NCBI GenBank assembly: GCA_019648995.1 | Contig: BLXT01006904.1 | Location: 231,579-279,075 of the forward strand | Length of the DNA: 47,497 nucleotides | DNA from: Plakobranchus ocellatus | Lineage: Eukaryota; Mollusca; Gastropoda; Plakobranchidae | Direction: 5' to 3' | In this document: piece by piece, positions 11,823-22,655 of the stretch | Numbering within the stretch: the stretch's first letter is position 1 | Layout: each line of letters begins with the position of its first letter | Notes under the pieces: generated by a model | Seen by the model: the letters and a program-made list of their open reading frames with translations, nothing else | Database searches by the model: none | Told to the model about the DNA's origin: nothing | Translations under genes and position numbers: made by a program

Positions 11823-12524
11823 TTTGAAAGGTGAAACAAGTCACTTCACGGAGCCAAATGGCTGGGAGAAATAAAAAATATTTAGAATTATTCTGGCTTT
11901 CGAGATTTCATAAGATCTAGATCTAGCTTCTATTGCCAATTTCTCCCTACATAGAATAGTACCAAACCCGTTCAGCCATTTCCATCTCCACTGCTCAGTG
12001 TTTACTTTCCTGCTGTAAAGGGAAGTTATGCATTATTTCCGAGTTATTACCCTTCGGGTATTCCAACGGTATCTTGTAATCTGAATCTCATTACTTACAG
12101 ATAGATTGTAAAAATAGGGCGATAATATTATAGTGGATGAAACAAAAAACGATTCAAATTTTATTTTTGAAAAACTCAAAACATTATTAAAACCACGACA
12201 TCAAAAGCATTTTCTTAATCAGCGGCTCTAAATAAATGGTAAACGTTGTTTAATTACCGTTTTATTATTATCATTAAAAGAAAAAAAATCAACTAGTGTT
12301 CACATCTAGGCCAAAAACTCGGCAAAAAATCAATACAAACTTGAGCCTTGCCTAGCCCAGGCCTTAGTGTCTCTTATTCAAACAATAGTCAAATTTTTAT
12401 GTCTTTTGTTTTTTAACCTCTATTCTTATAGTTCTCCATTTAGTCGCTGAATTTGTGTTTACTTTACGTACATCTATAGTCTTACACGATACTCTCAGTT
12501 CTATTAAATTATTATCATCTTCTT
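11823..12524. other. EXOC8 upstream region
   Basis: Holds the 5' UTR and probably the promoter of EXOC8. CTAGATCT-type words cluster at 11590-11620 and 11910-11930. I see no unambiguous TATA box or initiator and do not place a transcription start. Confidence 0.4.
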
Positions 12525-13015
12525 CTTCAGGTACCTTGTCTGGAACAGGCATTGGCTATCATGTTCCTCCACTCAAATCTATTCCCAGTTAACTTAATAA
12601 AGTTTTTTTGCTATCTTTGCCTATTGCCCATGACTTAAAGACTTTCAATAACAGCTATTTTCTGTCTACCTCTACTACGTTTGCCTTGAATCTTTCCAGT
12701 GATTGCTAAGTGTTCTAAACCCTTGTGTCGGCAAACATGGCCTAAAAACTGTAGTTGCCTCTGTTTAATGGTTTTAATGAGTGATCGCTCAAAATTATTG
12801 AGTACCAATTCAATGGACTTTTTTCTGTCCATGATATCCTTATCATTCTTCGGGTGTTTCAGGCACTACTATAAAAATAGATTTACAAAGATCTTCTAGA
12901 ATTCTACCACTATCGTTTATTTTATTAAGAAGTTTTGTTGTCATATCTATTCCTATATTATCTAATGCTTTAATTATTTCTACTGGTGTATTATCTGGTC
13001 CTGCATTATGAAATA
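12525..13015 (-). mobile_element. RTE-like non-LTR retrotransposon, internally deleted copy A
   Basis: Read on the minus strand from 13015, a reverse-transcriptase segment (IIKALDNIGIDMTTKLLN, ILEDLCKSIFIV) is joined directly, at about 12860, to the element's C-terminal segment (MDRKKSIELVLNNFERSLIK, RQLQFLGHVCRHKGLEHLAI, GKIQGKRSRGRQK). The missing middle is present in copy B at 16738-18690. The 3' end carries a GAAGAAGAAGATGATAATAA tail, usual for RTE-type elements. The endonuclease region is absent. Confidence 0.88.
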
Positions 13016-13868
13016 ATTACCGTTGAAAACCGTGCGGGTGGAATACAAAGTTTGTGTCTCTAAATTGTTAACTATGGTGTTTTAAATTTGTTTTACGTCC
13101 CGTAAGCTTTACGTCAAACTTACGCTGAGACAGAAGCGGCATTGATAAATGATGGATAGAGGCAAGTGGGGGATAAGAAGAGAGCCTTAATCTATTCTAC
13201 ATCCATCCGCTAAAGGTCCAATTCTCTGTCTACATGAGCCGTGGAAAGGAGCTATCGTGTGTATGAGAGAGAATCTAAAGGATCTGCAGGGTGATGGTGC
13301 TTCTCCTAACTCAGCTTTATTAACCAGACTGCCAAGAGATCCCCAGGCCAGGGGTGTCCAACTCGAATGTGCGAAATGCTCGCCCACCTAGCTCAATAAC
13401 AGACCAATACCTTTCATATACTCAGCAACCACAGCTCTATAAATAGTTGAGCACGCTTTGACTCAGGATGGAGAAATAATAATATTCAAAATAAAAATTT
13501 GAGGTCTGGTTGGGATGAGCTGTTGCAAGCAAAAGAAGCAACGCTGTCAGTATTTGGTCACCTTGCTAACATAATGGACTATCTCAAAATCAGCAGTTCT
13601 GAGAAAAACTAAAAAAGCGTGTTTATAAAAAATATGCGTGGTTTCCAGGTAAAGTTTATAAAATCATTTAATATGCGAATGTAATGAAATATTATTTGTG
13701 ATGAGTAGGACGGACGTTACAGGAGACAGGTGAACAAACACGTGTAGATCGCCATATTGGGTGCAACAAGTGTTTTTTTAAAAGGTTTCTTTTACAAGGG
13801 ACGTAACAACATATATTTTTATAGCTGAAATAGAATATCAGGAGTTATTTCCATTTGACGATTACATT
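13016..13868. other. No gene recognised
   Basis: Unique-looking sequence, somewhat GC-richer at 13080-13400. One 66-codon minus frame (13187-13387) has no recognisable domain and no supporting splice signals. Confidence 0.4.
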
Positions 13869-14096
13869 TTGAGATCTAGACCAAAATGAAATGCTGGTTA
13901 ATGAGATAACGGTAGACCATTTTGTTTTTCTGAGATAGACCATTTTGCGATCACTGGAAACGAGATAGACCATTTTGCAACCACTGGAAATGAGATAAAC
14001 CATTTTGCAAGCACTGGAAATGAGACACACCATTTTGCAAGCACTGGAAAAGAGATACACCATTTTGCCACCATTGGTTAATAAGGTAGACCAAAT
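13869..14096. repeat. 30-bp minisatellite
   Basis: Units begin at 13931, 13961, 13991, 14021, 14051 and 14081, exactly 30 bp apart, with consensus around GAGATAGACCATTTTGCAA + CACTGGAAAT. Degenerate half units lie to the left. Because 30 is a multiple of three, the minus strand reads as a ten-residue repeat (LQNGLSHFQC-like). I regard that frame as a by-product. Confidence 0.95.
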
Positions 14097-16135
14097 TGAC
14101 CCTTAAAATCAAAATGGCCAATCTCGGCTGTTTGGATAGAAAAAAATTGCACATATTCAAATAATTAAATTTTGGCCTGGCCGATTTTTTCCACTATAAC
14201 ACAGATGAAAAGAGAATTTTTCAAAGGTTAGTATGGTGGGTCAGTGTCACTTTGGTCTATCTCTGAGAAAGACCATTATGTTAACAAGGTGATGATTTGG
14301 CAATGCGTGAGTGGTATCCTGTTGATCGATTTTCATTCTCCCGGCTGTTATATGGACTCATCTATTCTAAAAAATGTGTTAAAGTCATGGATAATCTCTC
14401 AATTCTTCAAGTATATTCATGCGTGTGTGTGTGTGTGTGAGTGTGTTTGCGTCCTTTTATTGGCCACTTTTTCCTCCAGATGCTCCTCTTTCTCGAAACC
14501 TTATTACGAATGAGAACAAGAAATGTTGCCAAATCTCTATCTAACCTTTTCAGATATTTCAATGGCGTTTTGAATTTCGCGCATATTAACAATAACAATA
14601 AGGTAGCATAGGCAATAATTGTGACAGTTATTAAATAGAACAAATAAACGCCTAAATGTACCTCGTCTCATTGTTCACCTATCCGTTTCACGATGACCCA
14701 TACATTGTGTCATCCGTCGCTGTCAATTAACCTGATAAATTCAATAGAGCGTTGAAATGGGCCACTTACGTCATGCTTTATTTCCAATCATGTGCATAAA
14801 GCTATTCCATAATATCATTGACGAAATGAGGGCGTATTTAGTCAACTGTAGACAATTTTAAAATTTATCAAAAACATTAAATTCTAACGAATATAATTCT
14901 GTAAAAAAAATAAATAAATAAAAAATAAAATTAATCCAGGGAGTCTTTAAAAATTTTGAGAAAAAGGAACCCCTCTGTTATGCTTTCCAATTATAGCAGA
15001 TAAGGTTTAGATAAGCAGCTCCGATTCAGCAATTCTAACATGCACAATCTAAGATGCAGCAAATGTCTTTCGAAAAAAAAAAAGGACACAAGAGTACGGT
15101 AGTATAATAATCTACAACAAATGTGATCATTTTGTGAGCAGTGATTAATGTTTTTTTGTGCCGTGACTGTGCTATAAATAAAAACGGTGATAATAAATAT
15201 ATGCATGTCAATTGTAACTTCAAACTGTCTTAGCGAGAGAAAGCTAAGGTTTCAATTGTTCTGCCTACACAATGCACACCATATTCTCTTTGTATCAATC
15301 TACCCCCCAGGAAATGTACTTACGAGAGCGTCAATGCTTTAGTTATTATTATTATTATTGTAATAGTTTCATTCCCCTTGACTTCCTCAATTTCTATTAA
15401 ACGCCTCATGACCTACAGCAACGATAGACTTGAGAAAGGGGATTCATCTATGTACGTCATAATTTTTTCTCTGCAATCAACAGCGCAACAGCAAGAGAAA
15501 CAAACAAACAAACAAACAAAAAAACAACTAAAAAACAAACTATGTACTTTAATTTCCTTATAAATTCCAACGGTTTGCAAATTGGGGAGGGGTTAAAAGC
15601 GCGATTCAGCTAAATCAAGCCCTAACTTTAACAATAAAGATCAACGGAAGCAGGTCAGATGCGCAATTGATGTGCAACACCATTATTATCACATAAGTAA
15701 CAATTTAAATTAAGCTTATAATAAACACCAAATAAAATTAGTCTAAAGCGCACACTCACTCGTTTATTATTATTATTTTTTTTTTTTTATCTTTGTGTAT
15801 TGATAATGCCTGTATCCACTGGTGATTAAGTAATCCTCATAGGCATTATTATAAATAAAAGTGTGGGATAATTTTTCAGGTTAATCATTATACTCTCTGT
15901 TAATGTCCTTCATTTCAGTCTATCTCTTTGTCTAACCCTCAATACACTCTCTCTTCCCCCGTCTATTACTAAATTTTGGGCATTTTAGAAATGCACCTTG
16001 CATTACTGCTTTTATAACATTAATTCATTTTTATTTAATATTCTAGAACTTTATTTTCTGGTTATTTTGACATATGTATCAAATATATGGCCCAATAATT
16101 AAAATTTGTATGAAATTTTAAAACTGAAAATTTTC
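14097..16135. other. No gene recognised; simple repeats
   Basis: Contains a (GT)n run at about 14421-14440, a (ATT)n run at about 15342-15359 and a (CAAA)n run at about 15503-15530. A mariner-like phrase (KVMIWQCVSGILLIDFHSPG) at about 14290-14350 on the plus strand is too short to call. Confidence 0.4.
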
Positions 16136-16151
16136 NNNNNNNNNNNNNNNN
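16136..16151. other. Assembly gap (16 N)
   Basis: Run of N between two AT-rich stretches; true length unknown. Confidence 0.99.
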
Positions 16152-16737
16152 TTTTTTGCCTCCCTTGCCAAATTTTGTAAAAAGTGGCAGTGGGCCATGT
16201 TGCAAGTGAATAAAAAAGTACTTTCAATTGATGTAGACCTCTGAAAAAAATGGAGTATGCAGTGCTTTTTGTTCTAGGTGTGATGTAGAAGTTGCAAGAG
16301 TTTAAGATCAATACTTTTTATAAAATGGATGTCAAAAGTTGGCTTTCCATGCTGATTTTTCACGGTCTCCAAGAGTACCAAAACTCGGGTACTTTAGAAT
16401 AACGTAACTTCTATAAATTTTGTCCGATTTTCAATTTTTTTTGCTCTGTTCTTATCTCACTGAGATCTATTAATCAAACACATAATATAAGTTATATACT
16501 CAATTTGAAAGTTTGGTTTGGGGTACCTACTATTAAGTTGTACGAATAATAAGGATTTTATAGCTCCTCATAGGTTCTAGATTGAAAAATAAAGCTTCAT
16601 CTTTTTCTGTAGAGAGTAAAAGAATCCTATGCGTTCTCCTGTGCTTCTCAAAAGAAAATTCCTCCAAGAGATACAACTATAAAAATGTCTTTATAGGAAA
16701 AGGCCATTTGGTATCAAACTATCTGTAATGTTCTTCA

Positions 16738-18690
16738 AATACCTTGTCTGGAACGGACATTGGCGATCATGTTCCTCCACTCAAACCTATTCTCAGTTAT
16801 ATTACCAAAGTTGTTATTGCTACCCTTGCCTATTCCCTTGACTTAAGACTTTCAATGAAAGTTCTTTTCTGTCTACATCTACCTGGTACTGCGTTTGCCT
16901 TCAATCTCTCCAGTGATTGCTAAATGTTCTAAACCCTTGTGTCGGCAAATATGGCCTAAAAACTGTAGTTGCCTCTGTCTTGTGGTTTTAATTATTGATC
17001 GCTCGAGATTAGCATCTGTCAGTAACAATTCATTGGACTTTTTCCTGTCCATGATATCATCTTCATTCTTTCAGTATTGGTTTCATTTTTTGGAATGTAT
17101 CTTTGGCCATAGCTATTCTTTTACTTATCTTACTTGTGCATCTGCTATCTGATGTTATCGAATAACTTAGATATTTGAATTTTGTAACTTTGCTGACGAG
17201 AATACACTTGGGGTTTGAGGATTTCTTTGAGATGACCATACATTCTGTTTTCTTTACATTCAAAGACAGGCCCATTCTTTCGCTCTCTAAAACTACATTA
17301 GGGCCTATCTAGAAGTTTTTGGATTTGTTCGCCAGATTCTGCTGTCAAAACTATCATTCTGCAAACCTGAGATTATTAAGATTCTCTCCATTTATTTTTA
17401 AGCCTAAAATAAATTATATTGAAGTTTTCTTAGGATTATTTCATTATACAGGTTAAAAAGATCAGGAGACATTACACATCCCTGCCTCACACCACTTTTG
17501 ATGGATTTGAAATCACTTCAATTCTTACCGATGCAATTCGATCCCAGTATAAATTTCTAATTATTCTTAAATCTTTTCCATCGATTTTAATTTTTCTAGC
17601 TTACTAAACAGCTCTATACCATTGTACATGTTTTACTGTGGGAAAGGCCTTAAAATAATAAATGAAACAAAGGTGTAGATCTTTTTGCATTTATATGCAC
17701 CTTTCCATAAGCATTGATAAAGTGAATATTGGGTCTCTAGTCTCTTTATCAGGCATAGAGCCAAACTGTTTAGGATATATCCTGGTCTTAGACTCTTGCG
17801 CATTCTATGCATATCTAAAGACGTATAGGGATTTTCGTAAAATGGCTCATTAAACTGATTATTCTATGATGTTCACATCTTGTTTAGACAGTACTATAAA
17901 AACAGATTTACAAAGATCTTCTGGAATTGTACCATTATCGTAAATAGCATTAAAAAGTTTTGCTATCTGATCGGTTCCTATATTATCTAATGCTTTAATC
18001 ATTTCTACTGGTAATTGGTATGGTGTCTGGTCCTGTGGCTTTTCCATTTTTCGTTTGCTTTGTTGCTGCTTCTATCTCTTCTTTAAGGACAGTTGGCCTT
18101 TTGTTTTTCTTTATTTTGTTGGGGTTTTTCTTGCACCTATAATCTTTAAAAAGATCTTTAACATACTCTGAATACCTGTTTACCATTTCCTTTTTTCCAT
18201 TGTCATTGTTCCTTTTTTTTTTTTTTTTTATTTGATGCAGCCAGGGCTACTGCATTTGATATTGTTACCACTGGTAACGTTAATTTTAGCATGGATAAAT
18301 TTGCCGTCTATATTGCTCCATTTCCTGACATACATGATTAACCCATTCTTCTTTCGCTGCATTTCATTTACTTTCGATTTATTTTATTTAGGTCTTTGTA
18401 CTTGGATTCTACCATTTGTGATTTGTGCCTTTCTTCCATGAAATCGAGTTTTTCTTTGTTTATCCACTTCTTACGCTCTTTTTTTTTTTATCTATTTTGG
18501 GCATGTTTTTCTCTATAATTTCATCAATAGAAATTTTAATTTCTGATCATAGTTCATCTACTTCTGAGAATCTCATATTTGTTATGCATAGCTAAAGCAA
18601 TTTTGTGTCTTAATTTTTCATCATATTTTAGTAAATCCATTTGGTATTTAGGATTAATCTTTGCCTGTAAAAAGGAATGAGATTCAAGCA
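16738..18690 (-). mobile_element. RTE-like non-LTR retrotransposon, decayed copy B
   Basis: On the minus strand the order is: a pre-RT segment (KKWINKEKLDFMEERHKSQ near 18450, SSPGCIK near 18235), RT start (RPTVLKEEIEAATKQTKNGK and ATGPD near 18070), IKALDNIGTDQIAKLFNAIY (near 17980), a motif A region KAFPTVKH (near 17650), GVRQGCVMSPDLFNLYNE (near 17470), the F-A-D-D box region (near 17363), KKTECMVISKKSS (near 17240), and RQLQFLGHICRHKGLEHLAI (near 16950). It ends at 16738. Reverse transcription would need an intact enzyme, and several frameshifts and stops show it is dead. The endonuclease is missing, so it is 5'-truncated. Confidence 0.9.
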
Positions 18691-19067
18691 TGTAAAATTG
18701 AATTTCTCTATGCTATCTGTATCGCTCAGAGCAATGTCTAAATAAAAGATTACAGACATATAGTATGATATACCCAAATGAATACTTTTTTCAAATTCCT
18801 ATTCTGCAACCTAAAAGTTCAAAGAATGGTAACTTTGAATTATGATCATTTTCAAAAGAGGGAGACCTATCACATATCCTACGCGAATGCCATGTCTTGC
18901 ACTTTGCCTGAAATTTTCTACCGGTATGTCAAGTCTGGCTCACACAACTGAGGGTTTAATACAATATAAAGTTCTTAACACTGAATTGTAAGCGTTAAAT
19001 ACCCACGTTTCATCTTTTTTTTTTTCCTTTTACGACTTTTCGGTGCCTGATATTCTTTGCAATCAAT
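18691..19067. other. No gene recognised
   Basis: AT-rich, with a poly-T run near 19015. Nothing else is supported. Confidence 0.35.
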
Positions 19068-19376
19068 TTACTTTTTGATAAGTCTTTCGACCATGAGCGA
19101 TCTACTGAAACTATTTACATGTTTATATTTTCCTCTTTGCACCCTGTAATAAATCTCCCCCCCCCTCAACTGTTTTTTTATAAACCTTTCATCAAACTCA
19201 TCCAGCTTTAGCTCAGATGAAAGTGGGCTTACACATTTTTGGCTGTTTAGGCCATCAAAAAACAAAAATTTAGCGTTTTTTGACAAGCAAGGGCTACAAC
19301 TCTGTTGATTGTTAACATTTTTATGTAAACTTTTACATTTTTTTTTTCGGGGGGGGGTTAACTCCCAGTAGCCCAC
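19068..19376 (-). CDS. Unrecognised 102-codon open frame
   Basis: An open frame starting MGYWELTPPRKKKCK and ending VERLIKK. It contains KLDEFDERFIKKQLRGGEIY, with a composition more protein-like than the surroundings. It stays open through three homopolymer runs (G8, C7 and T8). I do not recognise it. It could be an exon or a remnant of a mobile element, or chance. There is no clear splice or promoter support. Confidence 0.25.
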   Translation of the reverse strand: MGYWELTPPRKKKCKSLHKNVNNQQSCSPCLSKNAKFLFFDGLNSQKCVSPLSSELKLDEFDERFIKKQLRGGEIYYRVQRGKYKHVNSFSRSLMVERLIKK

Positions 19377-20280
19377 AGATTAATATTGTAAATTGTCCAT
19401 GAACAACATTAGAAAAAAATTCACATGGCCCGCAGGAGGTTGAGACACTATGAGTTGGGTATGAACTCATTTTTTTCCTCCTCATAATTATACTTAAATT
19501 TTCTAAAAAAACCTAACCTTTATTCTGCCTATTCATATTCCAATTTCCATACTTTTTTTTCTCTCCTTAACACAGATGCACTTATCCTAGCAACAGAAAC
19601 CTGCAAACGCATTTGTATTATTTTTTCGTAAAGAATGGATTTTTTGTCCCAAAATTCAGAATGGTCATTTCTATTTCTTTTCATACACAATCATCCAATA
19701 TGTAGAACAAATCAATATTTTATTTTCTCACTAGCACACCAAAAGGAAAAAAATCCTAAAAAAGAAACATAAAAACAAACCTAAAGCCATCATTTTGTTT
19801 CACAATAATTGAAGACAACAAGTCAAGTTACGGTATTTATGTGTTTTACAGTATATACGAATCAAATAGCAGAGCAGTTCATTGCTTTAATTTTTAAATC
19901 ATTGCCAAAAATCATGAGGCAAAATTAATAATAAACCAAGTGCCTTACAGTTCTTGCCTAGTTATACAGAGCGATATAACTTAAAAAGGTGAACAATTTT
20001 GTCAAAACATGAATTTAGTCATTCAATCAAGTTCAATTTGGTGTTCCAAAATTCTAATCCCTTAATCTGATGTTTTGATGCCCTATGTTGAAAAGTATAT
20101 ATTTTATAGGAAGGATTTAAGTAATATTTCATCATGGCTGTATCCTTTCTTTTTAACAATATTTTTTTACCAGTTCTCCCTCCCTTTTTTCTCTTCACTT
20201 CAAAACACCATCTTTCTGCCTCTCAACTGCGACTCCTTGCCCCCACTCTCCATCAGTAGAAACTTCAGCATCGCCTTGTC
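19377..20280. other. No gene recognised
   Basis: AT-rich sequence with poly-T runs. Nothing supported. Confidence 0.35.
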
Positions 20281-20580
20281 CTTCTATCAAAACACTGTCA
20301 TCACCCTGTCTTACAGCTATAACATCATCAGCACAATGTTCTTTCACTAACATCTCGTCATCATCCTGTCCTACAACTGTAACACCATTGCCACAATGTT
20401 CTTTCACTTACACTTGGTCATCGTCCCGTCCTTCAGCTGTGTCACTATCACCACAATGCTCTTTCCCAAACACCTGGTCATCATCTTGTCCTACAGCTAT
20501 AACACCACCGCCACACCTCTCTCACTAACACACTTGGTCATCATCCTCTCCTACAGCTGTAATACCATCACTCTCCTATT
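20281..20580. repeat. 60-bp minisatellite, five units
   Basis: The anchor TACAGCT (or variant) recurs at 20311, 20371, 20431, 20491 and 20551, exactly every 60 bp. Each unit carries GGTCATCATCCTGTCCTACA and CACCACAATG-like words. Sixty is a multiple of three, so frames stay open on both strands; the minus strand gives a 20-residue unit with VKEHCADDVIAV. No start or splice context supports a gene. Confidence 0.95.
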
Positions 20581-20812
20581 CAACCTGTAATCCATTATAA
20601 CATTGCCCCTCAAATGAAAATGAAAGATCTAATGGAGCAATGAGTAAAAGACAACTGCTTGAAATGCTTTGTACTGAAGAATCCCCTCTGTCGGTAAAAT
20701 CCTCTTGTGGCCAACACCTTTGACCATCACAGCTTCCAGTTCCATCTGAGAATGTAAGTGTGGATAGAATATTTAATTGTAAATAAATTAAACAAAAAAT
20801 AATCTACATCTT

Positions 20813-20880
20813 TCAACAAAAGAAAATGCTATCATACTTGATGAGTTTTATTATACCCTCTTCCTCTTCTGTACCACTGC
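20813..20880 (-). pseudogene. Candidate terminal exon
   Basis: After acceptor TCTATTTTAG it reads SGTEEEEGIIKLIKYDSIFF and C, then a stop at 20813-20815. Its phase matches the donor at 21350. It would be the last exon if the 3' blocks belong to the decayed gene. Confidence 0.4.
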
Positions 20881-21349
20881 CTAAAATAGAAATACTTATT
20901 GACATAATTATTATTCGATTGACAGCAGACTTTCTACGTTCCTGAATGCTAAAATTTAGGAGAGTGAGAAGTACAAAAAGGATATGGACAAACAAGAAAT
21001 AATAAGTCTTTCCTTTTTCTTGCAGGCTACATTAAGACTAAGTAAAACAGTATGAAAATGCAATGAATTAAACTGCTGGTCATAATATAAAGCACACAGC
21101 AATGCAGCAATATGACATAGTTTTCATTCTTAAAGGAAACTAGGGCAAAACAACACGAAATAATAGATTTTTGTTACAAACACACTTATGCTTTTGTTAG
21201 CAACAGATCTTACAATAAAAGAAAGACAAACCCTCCAGAAAGGCAAATAACACTACTGCTGATATTAATGTCACAATATGACAGAAACTAAACACAACAT
21301 TTTATTCAGGAACAAGTTCAAGCAATTAAAAGCTTTTTATGCAGTTTAC

Positions 21350-21428
21350 CATCTTTTACTTTGGAAGGATTGTGAGCTGACTCAATGATTAATGCAGGCT
21401 GAACATGTGAAGGAGGTACGTTCATAGC
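21350..21428 (-). pseudogene. Exon-like block, copy 1 (only open copy)
   Basis: Acceptor TATTTTCAG, 79 bp, donor GTAAAC. It reads AMNVPPSHVQPALIIESAHN and PSKVKD plus one base, which joins in phase to the block at 20813-20880. The VP-x-SHV phrase resembles the last part of the family's C-terminal tail (weak). Confidence 0.45.
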
Positions 21429-21799
21429 CTGAAAATAGAATACGGAAGTGGTACAAATAGCTCATTCTATATCTTTGAATCAATTTTTTAAAAGGGGCCA
21501 TAGCAATCGAAATGACAGGATTAATAAAATAAAATACAAATGAGAATGCTCTGATAACAAGCACCATATCATATTGTCATTTTAAAAAGGGCTACCAATA
21601 CGAAGATTTTTAGTCATTATTTCAGTATTTCAAAAAGCATTTCAGATGTGTCTATACTAACCTACAAAGACAAACCAGGGTTGTCTTTAATATGGACAAA
21701 TGTACAGTAAGCAAAAAAACAAACTCGCTGTATCTAATTCAATGAAATGAAATGAAAAATAAATATTACTTGCAAAGCAAAGAAAAAAATGCAGCTTAC

Positions 21800-21877
21800 C
21801 ATCTTCTAACTTGGGAGGTATACAGACCAAGCCAATGACTGCAGATTCTACATGTGCAAGGAGGTATGAATCAAAGC
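21800..21877 (-). repeat. Duplicated exon-like block, copy 2
   Basis: Acceptor TTTCTCAG, 78 bp, ends AGTTAGAAGATG then GTAAGCTGC. It has one base fewer than the 79-bp copy 1 and stops in frame, so it cannot code as copy 1 does. Confidence 0.65.
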
Positions 21878-22573
21878 CTGAGAAAAGATACAATTACAAA
21901 TATTCAATTTTATAAATATTACAAATTATCATACTTTCCCTTAATAGAATAGGCAGCAGCGAGAAAATGAGATGATTAAAAAAGTGATTGAGAAAATGTA
22001 ATATGTGGGTAACTTTTAATCATTATAGGACTCTCTATGAGTTAACAAAAATTAAATCCTTTAGAATAAAGTTTTCTCCATTGCCTCAATTCAAATAAAA
22101 AAGAATTAGCAATCTTGAGTCAACTCAAAGATCGGTGCAGGTGCTTAACTCTTTCAAGACGGATTTTTTTGGGATGCAGATGGCATTCATGCTTAAAAGA
22201 CAAGAATAGAGAGACTTGTCACTGCCGATATGTTGGCATATGTCTGGATGGGTGTGGAAATTAGCACCGATGTATGGGCACACGTCCGGAAAGAGTAATG
22301 GTACCTCTATTTAGAAGCATACATTATACCTAAGTTTTAATTTGTTACAGCTTAAGAATCATATACTTCAACATGAGACATGTATTTGAATATTTGAAAT
22401 ACATTTTAATTTATCCTTTCATTTCAATTATTACAAAATAAAGACTGAGAAACTGACAGCTATAACTTATAAACCATTACATGCAAATGGAAAAGGTAGA
22501 AACAAATGCTTCCATTGACCGCAAGCTTTTTCAGATTCCTGAAGCAAAGAAAGAAACAGATAATGCAGCTTAC

Positions 22574-22655
22574 CATCTTCTAGCTCTGTATATATGTAGA
22601 AATAGAGGCGGTCTTAATATAATAATGACTGCAGGCTCTACACGTCCACCACTTG
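22574..22655 (-). repeat. Duplicated exon-like block, copy 3
   Basis: On the minus strand it ends AGCTAGAAGATG followed by GTAAGCTGCATTA, and contains GAGCCTGCAGTCATT. It shares the end, the donor and ACGTGTAGAGCCTGC with the copies at 21350 and 21800. The middle has changed, with an AT-rich insertion. Confidence 0.6.

Noticed and set aside
14244..14400. Mariner-like phrase VMIWQCVSGILLIDFHSPG
   Set aside because: Only about 20 residues with partial resemblance; no D-D-D context or terminal repeats.
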